DNA of 64,000 nt from Paraburkholderia ultramafica (GCF_902859915.1 NZ_CADIKK010000003.1:277359-341358), one strand, 5' to 3'. Shown: positions 1-8,389, numbered from the stretch's first letter. Numbers and translations: made by a program. Notes: generated from the sequence alone by a model not told the origin.

Positions 1-1
1 C

Positions 2-634
2 GCGGGCATCGGCGTGACCCCGCTGCTGAGCATGGCGTACCGGTTGCTCAGGCAACAGCAGCGCTTCGTCCTGCATTATTTCGCGCGCTGCGCGGAGCAT
101 GCGGCGTTCTTGCCGCTGCTCTCGCGTGCACCGTTCAGCGACTACGTGAAGTTTCACTTCGGCGTCGCGCGGGAGCAACTCGATGCCGTGCTCGGCGACT
201 GTCTGGCGGGCGCGCGCGAAGGCACGCACATCTACACCTGCGGCCCCGCGCCTTTCATGGAGCGCGTGGTGGCGATCGGCGAAACGCGTGTCGCGCCGGA
301 GGCGATTCACCTCGAACGGTTCGCCGCCGACCCCGCTCCCGCTGTCAGCGGCGAATCCGCCGCGCTCGACGCATTCGACGTGCGGATCGCCAGTAGTGGC
401 GCGGCCGTGCGTGTGGACAAGGACACAACCATCGTCGCGGCGTTGGCGTCGATCGGCATCGAAGTGGACACATCGTGCGGCGAAGGCGTGTGCGGCACCT
501 GCATGGTCGACGTGGTGAGCGGCGCACCCGAACATCGCGACCATTGCCTGAGCAAAGCGGAACGCGCGAGCGGCAAGGTGATCTGCTGCTGCGTGTCGCG
601 CGCGACGTCGCCGGTGCTGGTGCTGGATCTTTAA
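2..634 (+). CDS. Oxygenase reductase component (PDR/VanB-like), 3' part
   Basis: The gene enters from outside the window; the frame is open from base 2. It would pass electrons from NAD(P)H through flavin and a 2Fe-2S centre to an oxygenase. Visible are a GIGVTPLLS nucleotide-binding motif at the very start, a YTCGPAPFM motif of the ferredoxin-reductase fold, and a C-terminal plant-type ferredoxin domain with Cys ligands in CGEGVCGTC and a downstream CLS segment. The order reductase then ferredoxin is that of the phthalate dioxygenase reductase/vanillate demethylase subunit family. The substrate cannot be told because the partner oxygenase is outside the window. The last bases overlap the convergent hepT stop by 3 bases. 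Confidence 0.9.
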   Translation, partial: AGIGVTPLLSMAYRLLRQQQRFVLHYFARCAEHAAFLPLLSRAPFSDYVKFHFGVAREQLDAVLGDCLAGAREGTHIYTCGPAPFMERVVAIGETRVAPEAIHLERFAADPAPAVSGESAALDAFDVRIASSGAAVRVDKDTTIVAALASIGIEVDTSCGEGVCGTCMVDVVSGAPEHRDHCLSKAERASGKVICCCVSRATSPVLVLDL

Positions 635-942
635 CGCGCCGCGCTTTGCCGCACGTCGGGTAGTTGCTTCAGCAGCGCTGTTTGTACGGTGTCCCACACC
701 ACGTCGAGGTTGATGTCGAAGTAGCCGTGGGCAATGCGGTTGCGCATGCCGCGCATGCTGCGCCAACGCACCTCGGGATGCGCCTGGGTGAATTCGGCGT
801 AGCCATCCATCACCTTCGTGGCGGCCTCGCCGAGGATGATGAGACTCATGATGACGGCCTGCTGAGTGCGTTTGTCCACCATGAAGTCGACTTTGCCCAG
901 GCGCTCCACGAAGCTGCACGCATCCGTCGCGGCCTGCTGCAT
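631..942 (-). CDS. hepT: HepT-like ribonuclease toxin (DUF86)
   Basis: A HEPN-domain toxin of the MntA/HepT type II system. The RX4HXY catalytic motif is present as RNRIAHGY. The first ATG available is at 942, but homology to the family predicts about 12 more residues (SENRLPDYFDH). That reading frame is open upstream, and the codon where the family Met would sit (976-978 on this strand) reads ATA. Either the start has mutated from ATG to ATA or translation begins at 942 without the first helix. It follows mntA directly and its predicted native start overlaps the mntA stop. Function of this copy is therefore uncertain. Confidence 0.8.
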   Translation of the reverse strand: MQQAATDACSFVERLGKVDFMVDKRTQQAVIMSLIILGEAATKVMDGYAEFTQAHPEVRWRSMRGMRNRIAHGYFDINLDVVWDTVQTALLKQLPDVRQSAAR

Positions 943-974
943 GTGGTCGAAGTAGTCGGGCAGGCGGTTCTCAC

Positions 975-1265
975 TTATACCGGCTGCGCCTCCGCAAGCA
1001 CCTTGGCACGCAATTTCGACGGCAGATCTGCGGGGGTCAGCAGATCAACGTGGACACCCAGCAGCGATTCCAGTTCGTCTTGCAGTCCGCCCAGGTCGAA
1101 CAGCGTGGCACCGGGCAACGCATCGACCAGCAGATCAAGGTCGCTGCCATCCTCGTCGGTGCCATGCAGCGCTGAGCCGAAGATGCGCGGGTTCGCCGTG
1201 CGAAAGCGGCTCGCCGCTTCGCGCACTGCACTTCGCTTGAGATCAAGCACAACGGACGGTCGCAT
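975..1265 (-). CDS. mntA: MntA-like nucleotidyltransferase antitoxin
   Basis: A minimal nucleotidyltransferase that neutralises HepT, in characterised systems by AMPylation of the toxin. The GSX10DXD motif is seen as GSALHGTDEDGSDLD followed by LLVD. I chose ATG 1265 (protein MRPSVVLDLKR) because an AAGGAA sequence lies about 11 bases upstream; an in-frame ATG lies further upstream but has no better site. About 96 residues, normal for the family. It precedes hepT on the same strand, the usual antitoxin-first order for this pair. The IS1182-type remnant upstream fits a mobile history for the module. Confidence 0.85.
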   Translation of the reverse strand: MRPSVVLDLKRSAVREAASRFRTANPRIFGSALHGTDEDGSDLDLLVDALPGATLFDLGGLQDELESLLGVHVDLLTPADLPSKLRAKVLAEAQPV

Positions 1266-1361
1266 GGGACACTTTTCCTTATCGAAACTCATCGAAATAG
1301 TAAGAGGTTGAGAATACCGTTTCAAGAACTATATTCGGGAATCGCAACGCTCGCTGCGCAC

Positions 1362-1574
1362 TCAAAACAGATAACCGATGAACAGCAGCCTGAACATCAC
1401 CACCGGATCCAGCTCGGGCCGTTCGTTATTCGCGCAGTACAGGTGCGCCACCTTCTCGCGGATGAATTCGAAATCCACCGACGCGACGATCTTGCGCAGC
1501 AGGTAGTCCTTCGACATGAGCTCTTCGAGCATAACCATCTCGAGTTTGTGTTGCACAGTCGGTTTCGTCAGCAT
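1362..1574 (-). pseudogene. IS1182-family transposase, N-terminal remnant
   Basis: The 70-residue frame matches the start of IS1182-type (DUF772) transposases, with segments such as EFIREKVAHLYCANN, LDPVVMFRLLF and IGYLF. It stops at TGA exactly where the family normally continues with GVRSER. Reading through, VRSER follows in frame before similarity ends, so a GGA to TGA nonsense change is likely, followed by a true truncation around 1340. No catalytic DDE region and no terminal repeats are visible. It is a dead stub, useful as a marker of past rearrangement next to the toxin-antitoxin pair. Confidence 0.75.
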
Positions 1575-1588
1575 GCCGCATTAAACGG

Positions 1589-1615
1589 CAAAGCCTGGCT
1601 CAGGGCCAGGCTTTG
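1589..1615 (-). terminator. Strong hairpin downstream of catC
   Basis: A perfect 11-base stem (CAAAGCCTGGC with its complement) and a 5-base loop, placed 60 bases beyond the catC stop. No long T-run follows on either strand, so it may act as a 3' stabilising hairpin or a weak bidirectional terminator. Confidence 0.6.
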
Positions 1616-1637
1616 CGGGTACTTTGTCAGCAATCTG

Positions 1638-1659
1638 AGGTGCTGCCTTCGCAGCACCT
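1638..1659 (-). terminator. Second hairpin immediately after catC
   Basis: A perfect 9-base stem, AGGTGCTGC, with a four-base loop (GAAG on the minus strand), 17 bases past the catC stop. With the hairpin at 1589-1615 it probably ends the catBAC transcript. Confidence 0.6.
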
Positions 1660-1675
1660 TCTTACTCTTCCTCTC

Positions 1676-1966
1676 TTACCGGTCGTCGTCGCGAATCGAC
1701 GACGCATGCCGGCACAGCGCACGCACCTCGACATCCATATACGGAAACAGCGGCAACTGGCTCAGCAGGTCGTGCAGATGCGCGGGGCTTTCCACATCGA
1801 ACACGCTGATATTCGCGTAGCGCCCGGCGATGCGCCACAGGTGCCGCCATACGCCTTCCTGCTGGAGCCTTTGCGACATCGCTTTCTCGTCCGCCTTCAG
1901 ACGCGCGGCGCGTTGCGCATCCATATCGGGTGGCAGATTGACGGTCATCTCGACGTGAAACAGCAT
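1676..1966 (-). CDS. catC: Muconolactone Delta-isomerase
   Basis: Converts muconolactone to 3-oxoadipate enol-lactone, the third step of the catechol branch of the beta-ketoadipate pathway. The 96-residue protein has the typical start MLFHVEMTVNLP, with conserved stretches GVWRHLWRIAGRYAN and LPLFPYMDVEV. Length equals the family norm. ATG 1966 was chosen because AGGAGAG sits at the right distance and homologues start there, although the frame is open further up. It is third in the catB-catA-catC order, 155 bases after catA, and an imperfect hairpin lies in that gap. Confidence 0.95.
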   Translation of the reverse strand: MLFHVEMTVNLPPDMDAQRAARLKADEKAMSQRLQQEGVWRHLWRIAGRYANISVFDVESPAHLHDLLSQLPLFPYMDVEVRALCRHASSIRDDDR

Positions 1967-2023
1967 GCTTGCTCTCCTGGTATGATCGATTGGGTGGATC
2001 GATACGGTGATCGGTAAACAAGG

Positions 2024-2066
2024 ACCCTGGCTTACGCGGCAAAACACACGCCGCGCAAACCAGGGT
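2024..2066 (-). other. Intercistronic hairpin between catA and catC
   Basis: A two-part stem, ACCCTGG/CCAGGGT outside and GCGGC/GCCGC inside, lies in the catA-catC gap. It might protect or process the polycistronic mRNA and set different levels of CatA and CatC. This role is inference. Confidence 0.45.
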
Positions 2067-2121
2067 CGACAGATTCCTGCAGTAGTACGCTCAGGCGCTT
2101 TCTCTCATCGCATCCGCAGCA

Positions 2122-3030
2122 TCAGGCTTCGGCGCGCACACGCTCCACTTCGGCGCCCGGCAGATTGTCGCGTTCGTTGAACAGCGTGAAGTCGAAATCG
2201 ATCAGCGCGAAGTTGCCTTCCACGCCGTACGGTTTGCCTTCGGCGCCTTCCGCCTGCCTGACGGCCGGCACGAGGCCGTCGCGCGTGGCGAACGCGAAGT
2301 CGTCCCACAGATACGGATCGCCGTCGATGTTGATCTGCGTCGTCAGCTTGCGGCAGCCCGGCGCGGACACGAAGAAGTGGATATGCGCCGGACGATGTCC
2401 GTGACGGCCGAGCTGATCGAGCAACCGTTGCGTTTGCCCTTGCGGCGGCACGCTATAGCCGACCGGCACGACGCTGCGGAAGCTGTATTTGCCCTCGGCG
2501 TCCGTGCGAATCGAACGGCGCAGATTGAACGCCGATTGCGATTTGTCGAAGTACGAGTAGTTGCCGAGATGGTTCGCGTGCCACACTTCGACCAGCGCAT
2601 TCGCCAACGGCTTGCCGTTTTCGCCGAACACGCGGCCGCGCATCACCAGCGTCTGGCCAGGATCGGTGCCGTCATCGAGCCGCGCATGTCCGACGGACTC
2701 AGGCGCGCCCGCCACATACAACGGCCCTTCGATCGTGCGCGGCGTGCCGCCTTCAATGCCGGCCTTTGCTTCCGCTTCGTCCAGACGCACATCGAGAAAA
2801 TGCTCGAACCCGAGACCCGCGGCCAGCAGACCCAGCTCGCCGCTCTTGCCGGCTTCGCCGAGATAGTTCAGCGCGGTCCAGAATTCGTCAGGCTGCACGT
2901 CGAGATCTTCGATCGTATAGAACAGGTCTTGCACGATCCGGTTGACGATCTGCTTCGTGCGCGGATTGCCTTCACTGGTGGCGCTGTCGTTGATCTTTTG
3001 CAGCAGCGTGTCGATGGCTTGCTTGTTCAT
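2122..3030 (-). CDS. catA: Catechol 1,2-dioxygenase (intradiol)
   Basis: Cleaves catechol between the hydroxyls to cis,cis-muconate with non-haem Fe(III). The 302-residue protein has the N-terminal helical dimerisation region, then the beta core with the expected iron ligands: a Tyr in GNYSYFD (about 158), Tyr192 in VGYSVPP, and His216 and His218 in GHRPAHIHFF. ATG 3030 begins MNKQAIDTLLQKI, the usual start, although the open frame runs further upstream. It lies 59 bases after catB on the same strand and is likely co-transcribed. Substrate could include substituted catechols, but the association with catB and catC favours ordinary catechol. Confidence 0.95.
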   Translation of the reverse strand: MNKQAIDTLLQKINDSATSEGNPRTKQIVNRIVQDLFYTIEDLDVQPDEFWTALNYLGEAGKSGELGLLAAGLGFEHFLDVRLDEAEAKAGIEGGTPRTIEGPLYVAGAPESVGHARLDDGTDPGQTLVMRGRVFGENGKPLANALVEVWHANHLGNYSYFDKSQSAFNLRRSIRTDAEGKYSFRSVVPVGYSVPPQGQTQRLLDQLGRHGHRPAHIHFFVSAPGCRKLTTQINIDGDPYLWDDFAFATRDGLVPAVRQAEGAEGKPYGVEGNFALIDFDFTLFNERDNLPGAEVERVRAEA

Positions 3031-3089
3031 GGGGTATCTCCTAAGTTTGATGTTCTGGATGGCTAACGGATGAGCCAGCCAGTCGGCCT

Positions 3090-4247
3090 TCAGTTCGTGG
3101 TAACGCTTGCGCCTTTGCGCGTATCGCGCCGCAGACGGTCGATCTTGTCCCAGTCGAGCGTGATGCCGAGACCTGGACCTTGCGGCAGATGCAGCGCAAA
3201 GTTTTCGTAGCGCAGCGGCTCGGTCAGGATTTCTTCGGTCAACAGCAAGGGACCGAACAGCTCCGTGCTCCACTTCAACTCGCCGAACGTGCTGAAGAGT
3301 TGCGCCGAGGCGATCGTGCCGACCGCGCCTTCGAGCATCGTGCCGCCATACAGGTCGATGTTCGCGGCCGACGCAATCGCGGCCACCTGCGCGGCGCCGC
3401 TCAAGCCGCCCGATTGCGCGATCTTCACCGCGAAGACATCCGCGGCACGCGCGCTGGCAATCGCGAACGCATCCGCCGGGCCGTGCAATGCTTCGTCGGC
3501 CATGATCGGCACTTGAGCGAGTTCGGTCAGACGCTTGAGACCCGCGCGATTGTCCGCGGCGATCGGCTGCTCGATCAGCGTGACGCCGGCATCGGCGAAA
3601 CGTCGGGCCGCCCAGATCGCTTCCGATTCGGTCCACGCCTGGTTCACGTCGACTCGTACTTCGCCGCGCCCTTCCAGTGCTTTTTTGATCGCGACGACAT
3701 GCGCGACGTCGTCAGCCACCGCGCGCGAACCGATCTTCAACTTGAACACGCGATGACGCTTCACTTCATACACGCGCCCGGCTTCGTCGATGTCGCGGTT
3801 CGTATCGCCGCTCGCGAGCGTCCACGCCACCTCCACCGAATCACGCACGCGCCCGCCGAACAACTCCGACAACGGCACGCCGACGCGTTGCGCCTGCGCA
3901 TCGAACAACGCGGTTTCAACCGCGCACCTGGCAAACCGGTTGCCTTGAAACAGCTCGCGCAGCTTCGCCGTCGCGGCGCCCGGGCGGGTCGCGTCCATAC
4001 CCTTGAGCAGCGGCGTGAAATACGTGTCGATGTTGACCTTGATACTCTCGGGGCTCTCCTCGCCATACGCGAGACCACCGATGGTGGTGCCCTCGCCCAC
4101 GCCGACCACGCCGTCCGCGCAACGGATGCGCACCAGCACGAGCGTCTGGCAGTTCATCGTTGCAACCGAGAGGCGGTGTGGACGAATCGTCGGTACGTCG
4201 ACGAGGATCGTCTCCACGCTCTCGATCTTCACGGGTGTTGCTAACAT
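3090..4247 (-). CDS. catB: Muconate cycloisomerase
   Basis: Enolase-superfamily enzyme forming muconolactone from cis,cis-muconate. Of 385 residues, the N-terminal capping domain carries the THRPHRLS-type loop (PTIRPHRLSVATMN), followed by the barrel with the KLKIG lysine motif near 170, VDVNQAW near 200, EQPIAADN, and the ADEAL strand near 250. It is the first gene of catBAC, preceded by GGAGGG about 8 bases before ATG. No LysR-type catR is found divergently upstream, where many Burkholderiaceae have it; instead there is a gene stub and a gap. Regulation must come from elsewhere in the genome or has changed. Confidence 0.95.
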   Translation of the reverse strand: MLATPVKIESVETILVDVPTIRPHRLSVATMNCQTLVLVRIRCADGVVGVGEGTTIGGLAYGEESPESIKVNIDTYFTPLLKGMDATRPGAATAKLRELFQGNRFARCAVETALFDAQAQRVGVPLSELFGGRVRDSVEVAWTLASGDTNRDIDEAGRVYEVKRHRVFKLKIGSRAVADDVAHVVAIKKALEGRGEVRVDVNQAWTESEAIWAARRFADAGVTLIEQPIAADNRAGLKRLTELAQVPIMADEALHGPADAFAIASARAADVFAVKIAQSGGLSGAAQVAAIASAANIDLYGGTMLEGAVGTIASAQLFSTFGELKWSTELFGPLLLTEEILTEPLRYENFALHLPQGPGLGITLDWDKIDRLRRDTRKGASVTTN

Positions 4248-4352
4248 TCGTTGCCCTCCTGAACTGCTGTACCGGGGAGCCCCATATTAGAAACAAACCC
4301 GCGCGGCAGTCCAACACCGATTCCGACTACTTCAATACTTTGACGGTATGGC

Positions 4353-4508
4353 GTGCCGGACCAGGCTGAGAAGTCTCATGCCGAGCATCACTGGTGGGAC
4401 TGGTACGCTCCTTATCTGAGCGCGCGTCAGAACGGCCGCAGTCCTGAGGATGCAGTAGCGCAAGCCGACCGTTATATGGAGCAGGTCCTTCGTGTTCTCC
4501 CCCGATGA
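4353..4508 (+). pseudogene. Stub of a small conserved C-terminal domain (HWWDWYAPYLSARQNG)
   Basis: A 51-residue frame from GTG 4353 reads VPDQAEKSHAEHHWWDWY, then APYLSARQNG, and ends RYMEQVLRVLPR. This highly patterned aromatic segment looks like a real protein tail; it reminds me of the C-terminal extension seen in some VOC/glyoxalase-family proteins, but I cannot confirm that. A TGA lies 12 bases upstream in frame, so no full domain is present. The rest of 4248-4716 holds only the catB promoter region and a hairpin. Confidence 0.4.
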
Positions 4509-4666
4509 CGCCGTTCGAGTGACCGAACTCTCCAGGTACGTCCACCGCCCGGCGCGTGACTGTCTTCTCTAGTGACCGCCGGGGGGCAGCCATGCCCGGA
4601 CCTGCTGCGTGAGGTGACCGGCACGGGCATCATAAGCAAACGTTCCGATGCGTTTGAGCGATTCAT

Positions 4667-4700
4667 AAAAAGCCGCACTGATTCGCTGAATGTGGCTTTT
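4667..4700 (-). terminator. Bidirectional-type terminator
   Basis: An inverted repeat AAAAGCCGCA / TGTGGCTTTT with a 14-base loop, A-rich on one side and T-rich on the other, 17 bases beyond the stop of the minus-strand gene ending at 4717. It reads as a rho-independent terminator. Confidence 0.7.
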
Positions 4701-4716
4701 GTTTCATAAGGTTTTT

Positions 4717-5160
4717 TTAAATGCCTTTTTCGCGCAGCGACGCGACATACTGCCTGGCTGCCTCGTTGCCATGCGCGAGCGCCCGTGACCCAAGAGAAAA
4801 CCCCAACTGCGACTCATGAGCGACTGCGCTGCGGTCATCATCAAAGAGCTTGGCCGCGCGGCGCAGATGTTGCGCCGCTTGCACATGCAGTTCCGACGCC
4901 GCTGCGTGATGTTGCGCGGCAGTCAGGCCACTCTCGACAGCGCCCGCCGACGGCGGACCGCCCGCATGCTTCGCAGCGGCATTGGACTCGTCAATCGCAA
5001 ACAACGCATGGCCCTGCGCCAATACCGCCTGATGAGCGGCATGATCGTAATCCTTGCCCGCCTCGTAATACTGCGATGCCTCCCGATGAAACCGCGCTGC
5101 CTGCTCATGATGCAATGCGGCAGCATCGAGATGTCCCTTTTTACTTTGTTTGGTATTCAT
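4717..5160 (-). CDS. Conserved Ala/His-rich helical protein, unknown function
   Basis: A 147-residue soluble protein (MNTKQSKKGHLDAAALHHEQ...) with no signal peptide. It is built of repeated amphipathic helices with regularly spaced HHEQAARFHREA-, HHAAASELHVQA- and AAQHLRRAAKL-type segments, suggesting a helical bundle of about 30-residue repeats. ATG 5160 is preceded by GGGAG at good spacing. It stands alone, between a terminator and the ABC genes. I do not recognise a family with known function; resemblance to ferritin-like or stress-associated helical proteins is only visual. The spaced histidines could bind metal. Confidence 0.75.
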   Translation of the reverse strand: MNTKQSKKGHLDAAALHHEQAARFHREASQYYEAGKDYDHAAHQAVLAQGHALFAIDESNAAAKHAGGPPSAGAVESGLTAAQHHAAASELHVQAAQHLRRAAKLFDDDRSAVAHESQLGFSLGSRALAHGNEAARQYVASLREKGI

Positions 5161-5353
5161 GGCAACTCCCGTGTAACGGCGTCCCTTCAGCGATGACCGA
5201 CCGCATACGACTCGCGACCGGCCGGAATCCATGGCTGAAAGTTACTCGCTTCGGCGTTGCCTGGGTTTCTTTTTGCGGGCGTTGCGCGTTTCCAATCATC
5301 CGGGATGCCGCCCGGCCGTCATCGTCATTGCGAGAACCAGCAACTGTCCAGGA

Positions 5354-6124
5354 TCATTGCGCCGTGGTCCGCATGGCCCGATACTCGCGTCGCACGATAT
5401 CCATCAACTCGGCGACCGACGTGCTGGCGGCCTCCCTTTGGTAAGTCACGCGGCCGCGCTGCATCAGCATGACGCGATCCGCAATATCAAGCGTCTGCGC
5501 GTAGTTGTGCATGATCATGATGATAGACAGCCCGCCCTTCTCCTTGAGCCGCAAGATCAGGTCGATGATCAGCCCGGCTTCGCGGGCGCCCATCGCCGCG
5601 AGCGGCTCGTCGAGCAGCAGAATCCTTGCATTCGAATTGACCGCGCGCGCGACGGCAATCGCCTGCCGCTGCCCACCGGATAGCTGCTCGACCGGCAGAT
5701 CGACCGAAGGCACCTGCACGCCGATCTCTTCGAGACATTCGGCCGCGCGACTCCGCATGGCGCGGTTGTTCAACAGCCGCAACGGCCCCCGGCGGATGAT
5801 CTCCCGATTCAGGAACATGTTGTGATAAATACTCAGTGAATTGGCCAGCGCCAGATCCTGATACACGCATTCAATGCCCAGCGAACGGGCGTGATCGACC
5901 GAGCGCAGCATCGTTTCCACGCCGTGCACAAAGAGCTTGCCGCTTGTCTGCTGATGAAAGCCGGTCAGAATCTTGATCAGCGTCGACTTTCCGGCACCGT
6001 TGTCGCCCAGTACGCCAAGTATTTCGCCGGGCCTGAGCGTCAGCGTCACACCGTCGAGTGCCGTGACCGCGCCGAAACGCTTGACAATGTCCTCGCCGCG
6101 CAGGACCTCCGCCAGCTCCGACAT
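5354..6124 (-). CDS. ABC transporter ATP-binding protein, sugar-uptake type
   Basis: Energises an importer of the ribose/xylose (CUT2) class. Walker A GDNGAGKST near residue 42, signature LSGGQRQAIAVARA near 147, Walker B ILLLDEPLAAMG and a late His (MHNYAQ) are all intact. At 256 residues it is a single-domain ATPase, unlike RbsA-type double ATPases, so two copies would be needed per transporter. ATG 6124 overlaps the permease stop as TGATG and has GGAGAG upstream; a GTG one codon earlier is possible. Third gene of the binding protein-permease-ATPase operon. Confidence 0.9.
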   Translation of the reverse strand: MSELAEVLRGEDIVKRFGAVTALDGVTLTLRPGEILGVLGDNGAGKSTLIKILTGFHQQTSGKLFVHGVETMLRSVDHARSLGIECVYQDLALANSLSIYHNMFLNREIIRRGPLRLLNNRAMRSRAAECLEEIGVQVPSVDLPVEQLSGGQRQAIAVARAVNSNARILLLDEPLAAMGAREAGLIIDLILRLKEKGGLSIIMIMHNYAQTLDIADRVMLMQRGRVTYQREAASTSVAELMDIVRREYRAMRTTAQ

Positions 6125-7125
6125 CACAGCTCTCCCTTGCGCGCGAGACGGACGACGTGGATGTTGAAGATCATCGCCGCGAGGATCGCCGCGCCGAGAA
6201 TCATGTTGAAGGTGAACGCGTTGATACCGATCAGCGTGAACCCGTCGCTAAGGATGCCCAGCACGGCCGCGCCTATCAGGCCGCCGATGATCGTGCCCGA
6301 TCCGCCGGCCAGTGGCGTGCCACCGATCACTGCTGCGGCGACAGCGAGGAACATGATCTGGTTGCCGCCTGCTTGCGGATCGATCGAGGTAATCCGGAAA
6401 GCCTCGAGGATCCCGGTGAAGCCCGCGAGCACCGCGGCGATGATGAAGTTGCCGAGTTTCAGGCGTCTGACATGAATACCGGCTTCGCTCGCGCCCAGCG
6501 GGTTCGCGCCTCCTGCAATCGTATGCAGACCCCAGCGCGTATGGCGGAGCAGGACGTGCATGACGGCGGCGATGGCGACCGCCCAGATGATCTCGCTGTA
6601 GCCCCATGCGCCCATGATTGCCGAAAATATCGTCCCTTCCGGCGGGGAAACCGGTGTGCCCCGTGAAATCGTCAGCGTGAAGCCGTTGACGAAAAATAGC
6701 GTACCGAGCGTGGTGACAAACGATGGGATGCGCAGGTACACCGTCACCGCGCCGTTGACCAGCCCGACTACGGCTGCCGCGAGCAGCCCGGCCAGCACGG
6801 CGACCCAGACAGGCAGACCGGCTTCGTTGGCGAAGTACATGACGAAAGGTGCAAACGCGAAGACCATCCCGGCGGAGAGATCGATCTCTCCGCCGATCAT
6901 CAACATGATTTCGCCGAACGCAATGATCGCCACCGGCGCGATGAACTGCGACAGGTTTTCGAGGCTCGCGCCGGTCAGCAAAAAGTCACGATTGGCGGTT
7001 TCGAAATAGGCACAGAGAATCAGCGCAACCGCGAGGATGCGAATCTCGCTGGAACCCCAGACCGGCCTCGACCAGAGCCGCCGGCGTTCGCGAGGTTTCG
7101 AAGTTGCCGTCACAGAAGACGTCAC
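6124..7125 (-). CDS. ABC transporter permease, ribose/xylose type
   Basis: A 333-residue polytopic membrane protein of the RbsC/XylH class with about nine hydrophobic segments. The GGEIDLSAG motif near 78-86 and a late AVIGGTPLAGG segment are hallmarks of this family. It starts with GTG at 7125, overlapping the binding-protein stop as GTGA, and ends in a TGATG overlap with the ATPase, so the three genes are translationally coupled. The substrate is probably a sugar or sugar-like compound. Confidence 0.9.
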   Translation of the reverse strand: MTSSVTATSKPRERRRLWSRPVWGSSEIRILAVALILCAYFETANRDFLLTGASLENLSQFIAPVAIIAFGEIMLMIGGEIDLSAGMVFAFAPFVMYFANEAGLPVWVAVLAGLLAAAVVGLVNGAVTVYLRIPSFVTTLGTLFFVNGFTLTISRGTPVSPPEGTIFSAIMGAWGYSEIIWAVAIAAVMHVLLRHTRWGLHTIAGGANPLGASEAGIHVRRLKLGNFIIAAVLAGFTGILEAFRITSIDPQAGGNQIMFLAVAAAVIGGTPLAGGSGTIIGGLIGAAVLGILSDGFTLIGINAFTFNMILGAAILAAMIFNIHVVRLARKGEL

Positions 7126-8201
7126 CCTCTGATCGCACCCGTGCGCGGCACGATCTGCGGCTTGGTGCTCTTGCCTTCATAGCGTGTCGACGTGTTCAGG
7201 TAGGGCTCAACCGTGTCTTTAGTGACGAACTTCAGGCCCGTGTTGACATTGGCCGGCCCAACGAGCCCACCGGACGAGAGGAACACGAATGCCTGAACCA
7301 CGGTATAAAAGCCTTGCACGTAAGGCTGCTGATCGATCGTAAAGTCCAGAAAGCCCTCGTGGATCAGTTGGACCGTGCGTGGCAACAGATCGAAACCGCC
7401 GCCGTGCACGCCCTTGGCCGGCAGGTTCGACGCTTTCATCACCTCGGCAACGCCCTGGGTGCTGCCCGCGTCGACCGCGAACATACCCTTGAGGTCCTGG
7501 TGACCCAGGTAGAACGACTTGATTTTCGAGAGCTCCTCGTTGACCGTCGCGCCGGTCGCGATGGTCTGCACGTCGATCTTCTTGCCGGACTTCTTGATCG
7601 CGGCGACCGCGCCATCGAGCCGCGGCTGAATGTTGAGCTGCCCCGGCGTCGCAATGAAGATCGCGACCATGCCGCTATCGATCAGACTGACGATACGCTC
7701 ACCCATCTGATACCCGGATAGATACAGATCCTGGCCAATATAGGCGAGGCGCGGACTGGACGTGCCCTGGGGCGCATCGGCGTTATAGGCGAAGACCGGA
7801 ATGCCTGCGTCGAGCGCGGCCTGGATCGGCTTGTCGAACGCCTTCGGATCGACGATCGGCACGGCGATGGCGTCGGCTTTACCGGCGATCGCCGCGTTGA
7901 CCGCATTCACCATCTGCGCAATGTCGGCATTGGCCGAGCCGGTCCATTGAAAGTCCATCCCGAGCAAAGCCGTGGAGTCCTCAATGCCATATTGCGTCGG
8001 CACGAAGAACGGATTCGTCGTGACATGGTTGACGAATACGATCTTCCAGCGCTTGTGTTCCGGGAACGGTCCCGCTTGCGCAGCCTGGGCCGGAGTCAGT
8101 GCTCCGCCAAGCAAGGCCAGCGCCGTACCGAGGCCCGCGCCTTGCAGCAATCCGCGGCGCGTGAGTTGCACCTCCCCGTTGCCTTCCTGCTGTTCCGCCA
8201 T
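7122..8201 (-). CDS. Periplasmic sugar-binding protein with Tat-like signal
   Basis: Peripla_BP_4-type binding protein of the ABC importer, 359 residues from ATG 8201 (GGAG six bases upstream; an earlier in-frame ATG adds 12 residues but lacks a site). The N-terminus carries TRRGLLQGAGLGTALALLGG, a twin-arginine pattern, followed by AQAAQA as likely cleavage region. This implies folding or cofactor insertion before export, unusual for simple sugar-binding proteins. Core segments include DAIAVPIVDP, GIPVFAYNADAP and GSTQGVAEVM. First gene of the operon. Confidence 0.88.
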   Translation of the reverse strand: MAEQQEGNGEVQLTRRGLLQGAGLGTALALLGGALTPAQAAQAGPFPEHKRWKIVFVNHVTTNPFFVPTQYGIEDSTALLGMDFQWTGSANADIAQMVNAVNAAIAGKADAIAVPIVDPKAFDKPIQAALDAGIPVFAYNADAPQGTSSPRLAYIGQDLYLSGYQMGERIVSLIDSGMVAIFIATPGQLNIQPRLDGAVAAIKKSGKKIDVQTIATGATVNEELSKIKSFYLGHQDLKGMFAVDAGSTQGVAEVMKASNLPAKGVHGGGFDLLPRTVQLIHEGFLDFTIDQQPYVQGFYTVVQAFVFLSSGGLVGPANVNTGLKFVTKDTVEPYLNTSTRYEGKSTKPQIVPRTGAIRG

Positions 8202-8389
8202 GTCAGTCTCCAGTCTTTCAGTTATTGAATAACTCACTGCTCACTGTGCATGACGGCGCAGGCCTGGCAAGCGCCGGTGCCGGGCCCCACCACACCTCAC
8301 AATACGCGTGTGCATGCGCGTGCGCCTGACGACCCTGAGAAAAATCCTATATCACGCGTTTTTACCCTCAATCGATGTATACCCTTAAC

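Noticed and set aside
3180..4244. Long plus-strand open frame opposite catB
   Set aside because: It is Arg/His-rich antisense of a clear enzyme gene in high-GC DNA, with no motif or ribosome site.
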